Shown here in pieces: positions 13,100-25,132 of a DNA stretch of 64,000 bases (within the stretch, counting starts at the first letter, position 1; the number at the start of each line of letters is the position of its first letter). Both the position numbers and the translations under genes were made by a program. The DNA lies in assembly GCA_000231825.2 (NCBI GenBank), contig JH720304.1, positions 1,443,068 to 1,507,067 of the forward strand, in the 5' to 3' direction. Source of the stretch: Tetrahymena elliotti 4EA. Taxonomy: Eukaryota > Ciliophora > Oligohymenophorea > Hymenostomatida > Tetrahymenidae. Below the pieces are notes generated by a model that did no database searches, had not been told where the DNA came from, and saw only the letters and a program-made list of their open reading frames with translations.

Positions 13100-14623
13100 T
13101 CAATTATCTTAGTCATTACCTAAGAAATGTCTTAATTTTTTAAATTACTTTTTCTTATCTGAATGATTTGGTTCTTTAAGTTTATCATAACTATGAGTAT
13201 AAGTCAATTCCAAAACATTCACTTATCTTGTGTTATCAAAGTAATACTTCTTCAACTAGAAAACGGAAAAAAGAGGGAAAAGATATTCTTTTTCTTCAGG
13301 GTATTCAGATATAATAGAAATTGATCTAGGTCTTTGTTTAAACTCTTCTTCATTTTAGTAAGAATGGGTTATTTCTAATAAAAGTCTTTAATCAGTAGGC
13401 TTTTTAAGTAAATAGCTAATAGCTTAGGATTAATCTGAAGAAGTAGAAGTAAAAGCTGCCATGACAATAAATCTTCCGATATTAGTGGAGTCATTTAAGA
13501 AATGTCTCATTTGGTTGGAAATAGTAGTACCTCTGTAGAGTAAGAAACTCTTATTTTTAAATTCAAAGTAGGATTTTAACTCATTTCCATAATCGCCTAG
13601 TCCTTCTCTAAATTCTTTCATTTCATCAAAATGAGTGAATCCTACACCGAAGTATCCAATCATAGGCTTGAATGGCTTTAAAACATTTTCATTAAGTGAG
13701 TTAAGAGCAGAATTAAGTATTCCATAGAATTGATTACCTTAATCTGTATACATCTTTAATAATGCTTTACTTTTATGTTAGACATCACTCAATTAAGTAA
13801 TATTAGAAAACGATTCTTTATAATAACTTTCTAATTGATCAAAAGTTTTGTTAGAATATAAATTGAATCCCTTTAAAGTCTAGATAACTTATAAGCCTTC
13901 ATGAACTGATTTTTAGACAGATTGCAAATTATATTTAGAAAAATCTTACTTGAGATAAACTCTTTAGAGTTTCAAATAGTCTTTGTAGTCATCCAAATAA
14001 AGAGGAATGAATTAAAAAGGTATCATATTAATGAATTAGAAAACTAAAGATTCGCTCTTGAAGTAGGCTTAAAGGTCTTATTCAGAAGTAATGAGTTAGC
14101 AATTCTTTTCAATATTCTACTTTTCATCACTAGATAAATCTTTTTGTTCATTAGACCAATCTCGAGAATAGCAAAGTAATTTTTAGAAGTTAATAGTCTA
14201 TTAATTTTTGACTAAGCTCTAGACATTTGATAAGTTTTGTTTAGCTTATTCTATGTTTAAGATTATGTATAAATTGACAAACATGTTATTTAAACCTTTG
14301 ATATCACTAGAGAAGGCTTCGTAATCATCATAAAGCAAGAAAGAAACCTTTGTTTTGATTTACTTAGATATTTTCTTACCTAATTTTTTATTAGCCTTCA
14401 AATTTTCTTCATCATCAAGCCAATAAGCAACATATCTAGATTTTATCTTATTTTTATGCTCATGATCATGCTCTTTATGATATTCTATTTCTGATTCTTC
14501 ATCTGCTACAATAACTTCTTTGTTTTTTAACAAAGAGAGGAGCTCTTTTTCTCCAAAGCAAGAGCCTAAAATAGATAATAAAGATAAAATAAGTGCAATT
14601 TTGACTATTTATCTAGCTATCAT
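13100..14623 (-). CDS. Secreted arginine-type mono-ADP-ribosyltransferase
   Basis: A single open frame of 507 residues; TGA lies in frame upstream of the ATG. The N-terminus is a signal peptide (MIARQIVKIALILSLLSILG, followed by SCFG), so the protein should enter the secretory pathway. Residues 25-340 are a helical region rich in Lys, Asp and Gln. The C-terminal part has the R-S-E triad of the ecto-ART (ARTC) fold: LYRG with Arg364, FTSTSSD with Ser393-Thr394-Ser395, and EEKEYLFP with the E-x-E pair Glu444/Glu446. That E-x-E spacing is the arginine-specific form, which moves ADP-ribose from NAD+ to Arg of target proteins. All three catalytic positions are present, so activity is plausible. 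Target and location (cell surface, mucocyst, phagosome) cannot be told. Neighbours give no functional hint. Confidence 0.85.
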
Positions 14624-15873
14624 TTTTATTAGAAAATAAGAGATCTTTCAATTTTTAATTTAATTATTTTAAACAAAAAATAAAAACAAAAGCTCTTTTA
14701 AAGGATAGAAAATAAAATTTGAAGATTCACATTCTTAAAACGAAAATCTTTAATTTTGTTGATATTTAAACAATAAAAATCTCTTTCTAATAAGAAAAAT
14801 CAGTAAATAAAATAAATATTTAAGAAATTAAAAAATATTCTATTAAAAAGGGAGTAAAACTTCTGGAAAAAAATATTCAACTATCATGCAATATTATAGC
14901 ATTTACTATTACTTGATTAGAGTATTTTTTATATTGATTGTTATTTAATTTTAAACTATTCTTTTTTCACCCCAATTAGTTTTTTGTTTATAAAATAAAC
15001 TACTTTCGATGAATTTATTATGACCACTAAACATTCTAATAAAAGGTTTTGAATTATTTTCCTTATTTTTTTATTAAGAAATTGAATTCTATTTTAGAAA
15101 AAATATATCAATTTCTTTTTGTATGTGATAATAAAGATTGTAAAAAAATATTTTAAGCTCATAAAAAAATAAGAATTCTTCAAAAATAAACATTAAGAAA
15201 TCTTTCATATTGTTTTTATTTTACTATTTATTGTAGTTCTTTTTTGTTAATTATAGAAAAATATATCCTCAAATATCTTGTTTTCTGTTTTTGTCCTGTG
15301 AAAAAATTGGATTTTCTATTGCACAATAATTACTAAATTTAAATAAAATTAATAGTAATTCATGTAAGAATTAATTTATCAGTTACCTAATTCGAAAAGT
15401 TTAATAAAAAAATTTAGAATTATAAAAAGAAAAAGAAGCAAATAAATAAATTTCGTAAACAGCTTTTGAAAGTAAAATTTTAAATGTCATTAATTCTATT
15501 TAGAAATTATTTATGATTACTTCCAAATACTCAAACATTTTATCAAAATACTTTTACTTTTTTACATTTATTTTAAATAAACTTTTGTTTTTGTTCTTTA
15601 TTTCTAATTATAGAAAATTAAAAATTTATCTTGCTTTTAAAATCTTAAATTCATTCAAAAATTTTTTAACCTACAAAGTAAATCTATCAAAAATCAAGCA
15701 ATTATTACAGTTAAAATATACATCTTGAATTAAAATATTTATTTTTTGAGGAATTAATTGAAAAATAGAAAATGAAAATAATAAAGTTAATAATTTCAAA
15801 TTCAAATAAATAACATTCAGTCAAAATAAAGAATATCAATTAATGAATTTAATTTTCTTATAAACATTAAATT
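14624..15873. other. Intergenic, nothing seen
   Basis: Upstream of the ADP-ribosyltransferase start and downstream of the MORN gene. It contains a short hydrophobic open frame at 15513-15728 that I do not believe is a gene (poor composition, no motif). Confidence 0.5.
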
Positions 15874-17649
15874 TCAACTTTCTTCTTTTATTAGATTATA
15901 CTACTTTTATCCTTTTAGCCATATACCTTGATAAATTATAGCTTTACCTTAAAGAAGTATACCTTGACCATTTTTTAAATCGTTTTCCCATTCACCTTAG
16001 TAGATTAGGCCATTTTAATATTTATAAATTCCATAACCTGATCTCTTACCATTTTTAAAGCTTCCTTCATATATTTCGTTACATGAAGTTGTGTATAAAC
16101 CATAACCATTTTTTAAGTCTTTTTTCCATTCACCTTTGTAGATGCTACCAGTAATATAATAGTATGTTCCATTACCTTCTTTTTTATCATGGCAATAGTT
16201 TCCTAAGTAACGATCTCCATTTTAGAAACTATACTCTCCATAGCCATGTCTTTAGTTATTGTTCCATTCTCCATCATAAAAACTACCATCCTAATAAGTA
16301 AACTTTCCTTTACCATGGAAAGATCCTTATTTAATAAATCCTTCATATTTTTAATTATTAAACAATTTTAATTTTCCATATCCTTGTCTTTCATCATTAT
16401 CCCACTCACCTTCATATTTCTCTCCTTTGTTGAAATATAAAATACCAGAACCATTTTTTTTACCATTGAAAAAGTATCCATCATATAAATCTGAATTAGC
16501 ATAGTACAACATACCTTTTCCTTACATTTTTCCTTGATACCACTCTCCTATATATACATTTCCATTTTTATCAAAGAAGCTTCCTTATCCATGAAACTTA
16601 TCATCAGCAAATTCTCCTTCATATCTTTCTCCTTATAAATTAATTAATATTCCTTAACCATTTTTTTTATCACCACTAAAATCTCCAATGTAAATAATTC
16701 CATCAGTCTAAATTTGAAGGTCTTTAGTTTTTTTAAGTTACTACTTATCATTAACAATTTAGTTAAAATATGAGTATTTCTATATACTTTACTTAATTTA
16801 AGGATGAACTACAGTCTATAAATTTTAAAGAGCTTTCACACAGTCTATCCTTAAAGTGGGATTATAGTTCATCATTTAAAATGCCACATCTAATATTTCA
16901 CTGAATTCATTTTAAATTTATGGGAAAAATCCTTTTTTACAATTTTTAGATAACAGAATATTCTCTTGTACATCTAAATTACAAAGAAGACAAATAATAG
17001 CCCCAAGGGAATAATAATTTGTCTAAGGTGTTACTATAGATAAAAAGCTTTACTCTTTAGGTAAAAAAGGATTATGTTTTTATATCATTTAGAATGTATT
17101 AAAGGAAGAACCTAGATTTAGAATTTTAACATTTAAGTCCTCAGAAATAAGAATATTAGAAGGGTTTAGCTGCATTAAGACTTAACCATAATTATGTACA
17201 TCGTTTAAGCTAAATAGTATATTAACAATAATTTATTAAATTTATTAAACTGTCAAAGAGTTTTCATTCAAAAACTATCTTAAATTTTTGAATAGAGAAT
17301 ATTCAATAACTAAAAAATATAAACTGTTTTTCAAATCACAAATCAAATCTTAATTTTTTAGCAAAAATTTAGATTTTATTTAGATAGTTTAGGCATCATA
17401 AAGCATAACCTCATTGAAATCTTCTGTATCATAGTGTTTAATCAATTTAATAAACACATCTTCTTTTTTACTGGTGTTATAAGCTAACATCAAAGCACCC
17501 GAATCGGAAGCCCTTTCTATAGTTTTAATAATATACCCTCTTTACCTTAGAAAATCTTGAGTTTCATAGATAATTTCAGCAGATATTTTATATTTGTAAG
17601 GAACAAGAAAATTTTTAATAGTTTGTAAATCTAATTCTAGTTTTTCCAT
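15874..17649 (-). CDS. Pseudokinase-MORN repeat protein
   Basis: A single open frame of 591 residues. Residues 15-300 follow the order of a protein kinase: a weak nucleotide loop, a beta-3 Lys (VFIKLIK), a hinge (YFLVIEYSLFKNL), then LMQLNPSNILI where HRDLKPxN should be, and KILNLGSS where DFG should be. Catalytic Asp (HRD), its Lys partner and the DFG Asp are all replaced, so this is a pseudokinase. From about residue 320 to 575 come eleven MORN repeats plus a partial twelfth, e.g. RYEGEFADDKFHGQG and FYDGEWNNNQRHGYG. MORN arrays bind membranes or act as rigid rulers in cortical and ciliary structures of protists. The fusion suggests a scaffold whose kinase fold serves binding rather than catalysis. 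I am sure of both domains; the role is inferred. Confidence 0.9.
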
Positions 17650-19093
17650 ATTTGTATTTTTTTGTTTTTGGTTGATTGTAAAATATTTATAACAAATCAA
17701 TTAGATATCTTCTAAAAAGAAACCCTAAGATTGTAGACGCTCTATGAATTTTTATTTGTTCTTTTTATTTTAATGTCAGAATTTCTAAGTTAGAAGATTT
17801 AATTTAATTATTTAAGAAAGTTTTAATAGAGGAAGCAAAAAGGTGGAAAATATTTTCAAAATAATGTTAATTTTTAGTGAAAATGTTTTATTCTAGCTTT
17901 TTATTTCTTTTAACTCTGTATTTTTAGAATTATTAGATTGATTATATATAATTACACTAAAGAATGAGAATAAAAGTATCCATTTGTAGCAATAATTGTT
18001 TGAGTCATTTGTTCTACTTAGCTTATCAATCTATAAATAAGCTAGATTTTTTAAAAAAGGATAAATATAGTGAAAATAAAAAGAAATTAAAATAAATAAT
18101 TCACAATAATTCACTTTAGAATCTAAAATAATTTATTTTTCATTTTTGATTTTGACTTTAGATTAAAATATAATCTCTCATGCAAGAATATTTTTAAAAA
18201 TATAAAAATTCTTACAGTTAATATATTAGAATTTAATAGTTTCATTAATCTTTTTCTATTTGATATTATTTAAAAGAATTTTATTTTTAATTTTTGAGCA
18301 AAAAAGAAGAATAAATTTTTTGGTCACATCATTCATTTTTAAAAATATTTTTTTTTAAATTAAATTTTTTTATCAAAGATTAAAAAGATAAATAATAAAA
18401 AATAAATTTAATTTTTCTTTATCAATTTATTAAACTTTCACAACAACACTTATTGAGTTTACAGATTAAAACTTTTATTTTAAAAAATAAATTCTTTTTT
18501 CTGAAATATCTAAGATTAATAAAAATATTCTATTAATCTATTTTTATTTATTTCACTTTCACAATAAAACAGATTTTACAGAATAATGATTTCTGTATAA
18601 TAAATTCTCTTGTTAATTAAAAATATGAGATATCCTAATTTTAAAGTTAAAATGGTGGTAAATCATTTCTTGTACAATTGTTTCTTTGAATTGTTAACTA
18701 TTTAATTTTCAGAATAAATCTCTTCTATTATCTTCATAAAATAAAAAAAATAATTATTTTTAATATTGTAAGGCAACCTTTAAAAATAAAGTGTGTGGTC
18801 ATTAGCTTTTTAGAAACATTTTTTTTAAAAATGAAAAAATATTGATCCATAATTTTGTATAAAATATTTTAAAGGAAACTTAATATTAATGATAAGATTT
18901 TATTAAAATGCTAAATTAAATATTTATAAAAAATAAAGAGTTCAGTAAGAAATAAAGAAAATTTAGATTTTTTAGACGAAAGATTGAATGCTCTAAATTG
19001 AATGATCAGATTGATAGATTTCTAGTCATTATTTTATTAAGTTATGAATATATATCTATTTATTATAAAAAAGATAAGAAAACACTAAAAAAT
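17650..19093. other. Intergenic, nothing seen
   Basis: A divergent spacer holding the upstream regions of the MORN gene (minus) and the small Cys-rich gene (plus). Only AT-rich sequence is seen. Confidence 0.5.
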
Positions 19094-19495
19094 ATGAAAG
19101 CAAATATAAAATCGATTACTACACTGTTATTTGTGTTTATATTAATAGCAAATATGACTTAAGAAGTTAAAGCAGAAAATTACTTTGTGGCAGATGTAAT
19201 GGACTGTATTACAAAGGTTAGCTGTGTTTCCCAGTATAGAGTTTGTGCAGCTGATTAAACTTGTAGTGGAATATTAAATGCTTAAAGCTCATGTAGAATA
19301 AATAACAAATGCAATTAAAATTCTAAATTAATTTGGGATCCTAACTGCTATTTAAAATGTGTTTAAGTTAATAAAAACACTCTATACAACAATTTAGTTA
19401 AATGCAGTAGTGAAGAATGCCATGCCTAATCATAAATTTTAAAACCAGCTATGGTAATAATAGTATTATTATCTTTTATATTTTTGCTTGTTTGA
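19094..19495 (+). CDS. Small Cys-rich secreted or surface-anchored protein
   Basis: 133 codons. It starts with a classical signal peptide (ITTLLFVFILIANMTQEVKA), followed by about 85 residues holding 11 cysteines with spacings such as CITKVSC and CSSEEC. It ends in a hydrophobic stretch (AMVIIVLLSFIFLLV) directly at TGA, which suits a C-terminal anchor or a GPI-addition signal. I do not recognise the family; ciliate surface and mucocyst proteins often look like this. No intron. The signal peptide, even Cys spacing and anchor make a real gene likely despite its size. Confidence 0.6.
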
Positions 19496-21771
19496 TAGTT
19501 TATTTTTCACGTTTTTATTAAAATTAATGCTTGCTTAAATTAAAAATGTTTTATTCTTTTTCTTATTTTAAGTTTTTGTTGTTAATTTTACAAAAAATGT
19601 TTTCTAAATTTTTAAAAAATAAATAAAAAATAAGCTTATTTGTAAATATAAAATTGAAGTCTATTAAAATAGTTCAAAGCAAAGGATAAAGTAATTATTA
19701 TCTAAAGAGCAACATGGTTCATTTTTCAAATATAAAGAAACTTCAACACAAATTTTATAAAAAAATTATTAGTTGTTTTAATAATTTTATTTTTATTAAT
19801 TTTTGGTATTAAGTCAATTATAATGTATAGCTTCTAGGAGATCTAAAATGATTTATAGATATAAATCAAAGAACTTTAATATGTTAATATGTAGATAAAA
19901 GTTTATTATTAACTAAAATAACTTCTAAGATTGTATTTATCTTCTTTATTATCCAAAGATATTTTAATTATATTTAACAAAAACTCTCTTTTAAATTGCT
20001 AAAAATTACTTAATATTATTAAAAATTTAATTGAAATATCTTAATAATTAAATAAATATTATTAATATAAAAACATGATTTTTTGAAACAATAAAATTAC
20101 AAAAAATTTCTTAATCTAAATTGATTTTAAAGTTACTTTGTAAATATTTTAAAATTGAAAACCTTATTTAAAATAGTATTAAATCTACTTTACTATATTA
20201 AAGTTTTTTAATTATTTAATGAACTTTTTAAAATGAAATTGAAGTAAATTAAATACAAAAAATAAAGCATATTTCATTTCAAAAAACCAGAATTTATTTT
20301 ATAATTTAAAAAAATTAGACAAAAAATTTCTTTTAAGGATTGTTTATTAATTAATTATTACATTTTTTTTATAAATTAATAATAAAAATGATGCAAAGAT
20401 TAATGTGACATCTAAAATAATTTAGAAATACTAAATAAAGAACTTTTTGATAATACAATTAATCTATAAAATCTTATCAATAATAAATTAAATATTTCGT
20501 AATAGTATCTTACCTTTTGTGAGGTCATTTAAAAAATGTTTTATATGTTTATTTTGTAAACATAAAATTAAAAGTTCCTAAAATAGAAAAAGCATCAAAT
20601 AAAATAAGTATGATAAATTTTAAAGCATGCCTTGCTTTGCCATTAAGAATTTTATTAAAGAAGGAATAGATAAATTATTATTACAATTTAATTTAGTAAG
20701 TTAATGGCAATAATTATCCCATAGATTCATGTGAAATTGATTTAAAAATATTCAAAAAGAACTTTTTGATAATAGAATTTATGGATAAAAGCTGAGGATT
20801 AACTAGATAAAACTTAGATTTCAAAATAATTATATAAATAATTATTATTTCTGAAAGATTGGAATTAATCATTGTTTTTATCACTGATTGCTGTAACAAT
20901 CAAAAAATGTCGTCACATTTAGATCTAATAAAGGATGGATTTTATATTATAGCTTATTGATTTGCTTTACATAAAATTTAACTTTTCTTAGTAAATTCAT
21001 AGAATAGAAAACTTTTTTGATAGGTTTTTTTTTGAATTTAGCAGATTTGAGTTTAAATGTAACTTTAAAGAGTAATGAATGCCTCATTTTAAGTTTATAT
21101 AAAACCAAATAGTAAGGAAGTTAGGTTATTCTAGATCAATATTTCTGATGAAAAAGACCATAATAAATTTAAAAGTGGTAAATCATTTCAATCTTAATTG
21201 AAGAATGTTTACAGACAAAATAATTTTATATTGGTGGATTGTATATGACTGCGTCCATTATCAGTAAAATGTTATTAAGTTTATGCAATAATTTTTAAAT
21301 ACGTATTACTAGTTAGTTTACATAGATAAGTAGATTTAAAATGAAATTGGATTCAAAATGCATCTTGGTTTAGTCAATAGAATAGAAGAATTTGAAAAAA
21401 ATCGAATTTTAATAAGAAATTGCTATCATCACAAAAAGAAAAATTATAATTTGTTTGATGCAAAGACTACGACAAAGTCGTAATATCTCTAAAAGAATAT
21501 TATATTTATAATTTTGAGATTGTAATTGACCTAATATCAATCAAATATCAAAAATCTTAAACAAAGTAAGTACTCAAAATAAAGAAAATTAGATATAATT
21601 GCATAATTAAATTAATAAAGCAATAAATAGATCAATCAATCAATTAATCAATCAATCAAACTATTAAGCAACAAATAATAAATAATTAATCAAAGTTATA
21701 TTGTTTTAATTTATCAGAAATACGAAATATATATTAGAATTTTACATAGTATCTACTATTCAATAGCTTAG
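19496..21771. other. Intergenic, nothing seen
   Basis: About 2.3 kb of AT-rich spacer ahead of the PEX11 gene, with an ATCA microsatellite at 21631-21660 and no convincing coding frame. A minus-strand open frame at 20714-20899 is low complexity and rejected. Confidence 0.5.
21631..21660 (+). repeat. ATCA microsatellite
   Basis: ATCAATCAATCAATTAATCA and continuing, about 110 bp upstream of the PEX11 start. Confidence 0.7.
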
Positions 21772-23358
21772 ATGGAGCAAAATATAGATCAAACTGATTA
21801 AAATGAAGACACTTAAAATAAAGAAACTAAGATTCTTAAGCAGAAAATGCAAAGCGAGACCAATATTTCATTAGATAGTGATTCACCATAAAAATCATCT
21901 ATGACTAATTTGAATAGATAAGTGAAAAGGAAATCATCTCGTTTAGACTTTTCTTCACTTTTTCCAAATGATTTATAAAAAAAAATTAGTTAGAATGTTG
22001 GATAGCACTATCATGATTTTAGCTAGAGTCTTGTTTATTCTGTAATGCTCTATTATGTTTATTGGGATTATTAGGATATTTATTTTTAATTATTATCAAT
22101 AATCATAGAAATATTGCATAACTCGCACCTTTCTTAGAATTATTTTTAAATTGTTTTGAAATAACTCTTTTTATTAATTAAAAGGCTTCCAGTCTTTCTA
22201 AGCATTTTTCAGCTTTAGTTAATACTAGCACAGGTAGAGAAAAGGTATTAGCCGTGTTCTAATATTGGGGTGATTTCTAGTGTGACCTAGCTAAGCACTC
22301 CAATATTCCATAAATACAAGAACTCTACTCAAAAAGAATGCTTGCAAGTGTTAGATTTATGTTCGTAATGAAAGAAAATCTTTCTTAAGCTCGTAAAACA
22401 TTCAGGTTGCTAAAATTCCTTGATGATTTTAAAGCTGTGTAGAGAGTTATTTAGACTAAAAAGCCATTTTTATTTAAGTTTTTAGGTGTTTTATGTAATT
22501 ACTTCTCATTTATGTATTACATCAGCGACAACATCCTTTTCATAATGACCCTTCTCATATAAAGGTATTTAAATTATTTATGTTTTATGTACAAAATGAT
22601 ATCTTATAACAACATAATGTAGCCTTTTTTCAAGTAAGACTTAACATGCAAAATATCTTTGGAAATTCTAGCAAATAATTATTTGATTCTAATTCTCTAC
22701 TACACAAAATAATAATTACATAGAATATTAAGCTATCATTTGGATTTTAATACTTTTTTTATGAAAACTAAATGAATTTAACAAGCAAACAAACACTTCT
22801 TAATATTAAACTTTTAGAGATATTTATCTTTTTTCAATATTTTTACATTTTTTAAATTTGTTTTCTGATTAAAAAAGCAAAATACTTCCCAAAGAAAGAG
22901 AACATAAATGGAAGGATAAGAAAAATTCTTTTTCATTACTTCGTATTGTGTTCAGTATCATAAGACATCTCTGGAGTTTATATATGAGATATAAGTAAAA
23001 AAATAATTTTGAAATAGAAAAATTATTAAAAAATAATATTTTTTATTAGGAAAGAAATTGAAGTTTATAAACAAATAACTGAAGCAGATGAGAAATAAAT
23101 AACAAAAGAAGATAAAATATATGATTTATGTCAAAAGCTTATTAAAAAAAGAAGAAAAAGAAGATTTGAATGGTTGGAAGTTACTATTGACATTTGTAGA
23201 TTTTTTATGCTTTATAAAGGATTAAAGCTCCCAGCTTATAAAATTGTCAATCCTGCTTTCATAGGACTCTGTGGTGTTAGTAAAAAATTTTATCAATTTT
23301 AAGTGAAATATCATATTTTTTTAATCTCATTGCTTTAGTTTTATAAATAACTGTTTGA
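21772..23358 (+). CDS. PEX11: PEX11-family peroxisomal membrane protein
   Basis: Exons 21772-22041, 22185-22564, 22818-22994, 23050-23279 and 23339-23358 join in phase to 358 residues. The family start is clear in exon 2: HFSALVNTSTGREKVLAVFQ, then the amphipathic helix with QARKTFRLLKFLDD. A membrane segment near the middle and the closing PAFIGLCGV, which in the family sits in the last membrane segment, also fit. PEX11 proteins bend and elongate the peroxisome membrane before division. Exon 1 adds about 90 polar residues ahead of the normal family start, which is unusual. Two points are uncertain. Intron 1 (22042-22184) is chosen because only GTAATG paired with AAAAG keeps frame. The last intron could instead end at 23404, giving a longer Asn/Gln-rich tail to TGA at 23592. 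Confidence 0.8.
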
Positions 23359-25132
23359 ATAATAATAGTGTCTTCTACAATGAGTCTGATGAAAATGATC
23401 ATAGATAAAAAAATATTTGTTTCTGTATAAAATCCTAATACAACATAAAATCCATTAACTTATAAAGATCAAAATGGAAATGTTGTTAAAAACATTTTCC
23501 ACAATATTGATTCATTTAGTACAACCCAAAACCTCAAAGATTTTGATGGCTTAGTCGGTAATGTCTATCAAACAAATAGTAATTAAGATTGAATAAAAAA
23601 ATCCTAGGAATTAATAAATAATTTTAACAATTTAGCAGAAAATATACAATAAAACAATTGGCTATCATTAAATTTCTTTAAATTAGCTAACAAATTATCA
23701 CATCCAAGAAAAAATAAAAACAAAATACAAATCAAATACTCATAAAATACTAAAACTTTAAAATAAAATAGTGTATTACTTCTTTCATTTATCTTAAATT
23801 AAATATTTTATATGTTAAAGATAAACTTCTATTCACATTAATTTAATTATTCTTTCAATTTAAAAAAAATAAAGTTTTTGTGATTTAATTAATTAATATC
23901 ACTGATTTTGCAAACTTTACTTCTCTAACTTCAAAGTTATGAACTTAATTAAAATCAAATCAAATTTGCAGAACATTTCTTTTTATTTTCGAATATAAAA
24001 AATAATTTTATCTTTAACAAATTAATTTTAAAATAAATTAAGTTTTTATTTGAAAAAAAGGTAAATTTATATATTTTTTCAAAAGAAGTTGAATTTCATT
24101 AAAAAAATTATGATTTACTCTCAGCTTTATCTTACACCTATCTTTATGGAGCTAAGGAGCAGCATAAATTTTCATAACAAAATAAATTTTAATATCAATT
24201 AATTTTAAACACAAATTTTGTAATGACTTATATATTTTTTCAGAAATAATTTATTTAATATCAAATTTTTAGGATTTTTGTCCAGCAAGGCTCATACAAG
24301 ATTAAAAATACAGTTTGTATTTTAATTTTTTTTATTGTATTGGGTTTTATTTAATTTTGAAATTCTATCAGTTAATTAACAAAAAGAAGTAATAGAGAAA
24401 AGTAAATTTCATATTCGATTTTTAAATTAATTTTGAAGTTATAAAATTTAAAAAGGTAAGTTAAAAAAATACAGAATAAAATAAATACTTTTAGTTTTTT
24501 TTATAAAAATTAATAATTTGAAATAATTTAAGTATTGTAGATTTTTATGAGGAATGATTGTAACTTAATTAAGTAAATAAATGTGATTTTTATTTTGAGA
24601 ATTAATGAAATCAAATTAAGAAATACTTTGAAAGTTTTTCCAAAAATAGAATATTTTATTTAAACAAAGAGAAAGGCTCGAATATAAACATTGAAGATAC
24701 ATGTATGATTTAAAATAGTAAAATATTTATTAATAATACTTAGAAAAAAAGTTTACTCAAATACTGAACATTTAAATAAATTTACTTAAAATCATAAAAA
24801 AAGTGTCAGATTATTTATTTCAATTTTCAAGGCAGCGTTTTGCAACAATCAAAAATTGCTTTTAATTTGATCTGAAATAATTAAATCTTTAATTTTTATA
24901 GATTGAAATAGCTATTTGTTAATTCATTCTTAGATAACTAATTTAAACAATTTAACTGCTAAGCTTAGTAGAAATTTAGCATTTAACAATAGATTTTTTT
25001 ATAGCAAATTTTAGTAACAAATATTGACAACATTCTAGTTATTTAAGAGGTAAATTTAAACATTTTATCAGACTGTTTGGAGGAGATTACCTCATTTCTT
25101 TTTTTATATCAACTCAGAGTTTAGTTTAAATT
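23359..25132. other. Intergenic; possible alternative last exon at its left end
   Basis: An open frame at 23380-23592 (70 codons, polar) may be the true 3' end of PEX11, 3'UTR or a separate small ORF. The remainder is AT-rich. A short patch of higher GC at about 24117-24165 is unexplained. Confidence 0.4.

Noticed and set aside
15513..15728. 71-codon hydrophobic open frame
   Set aside because: Low-complexity Phe/Leu/Lys reading of AT-rich spacer, no motif, no partner exons.
20714..20899. Minus-strand open frame
   Set aside because: Low-complexity Ile/Leu-rich reading typical of AT spacer.
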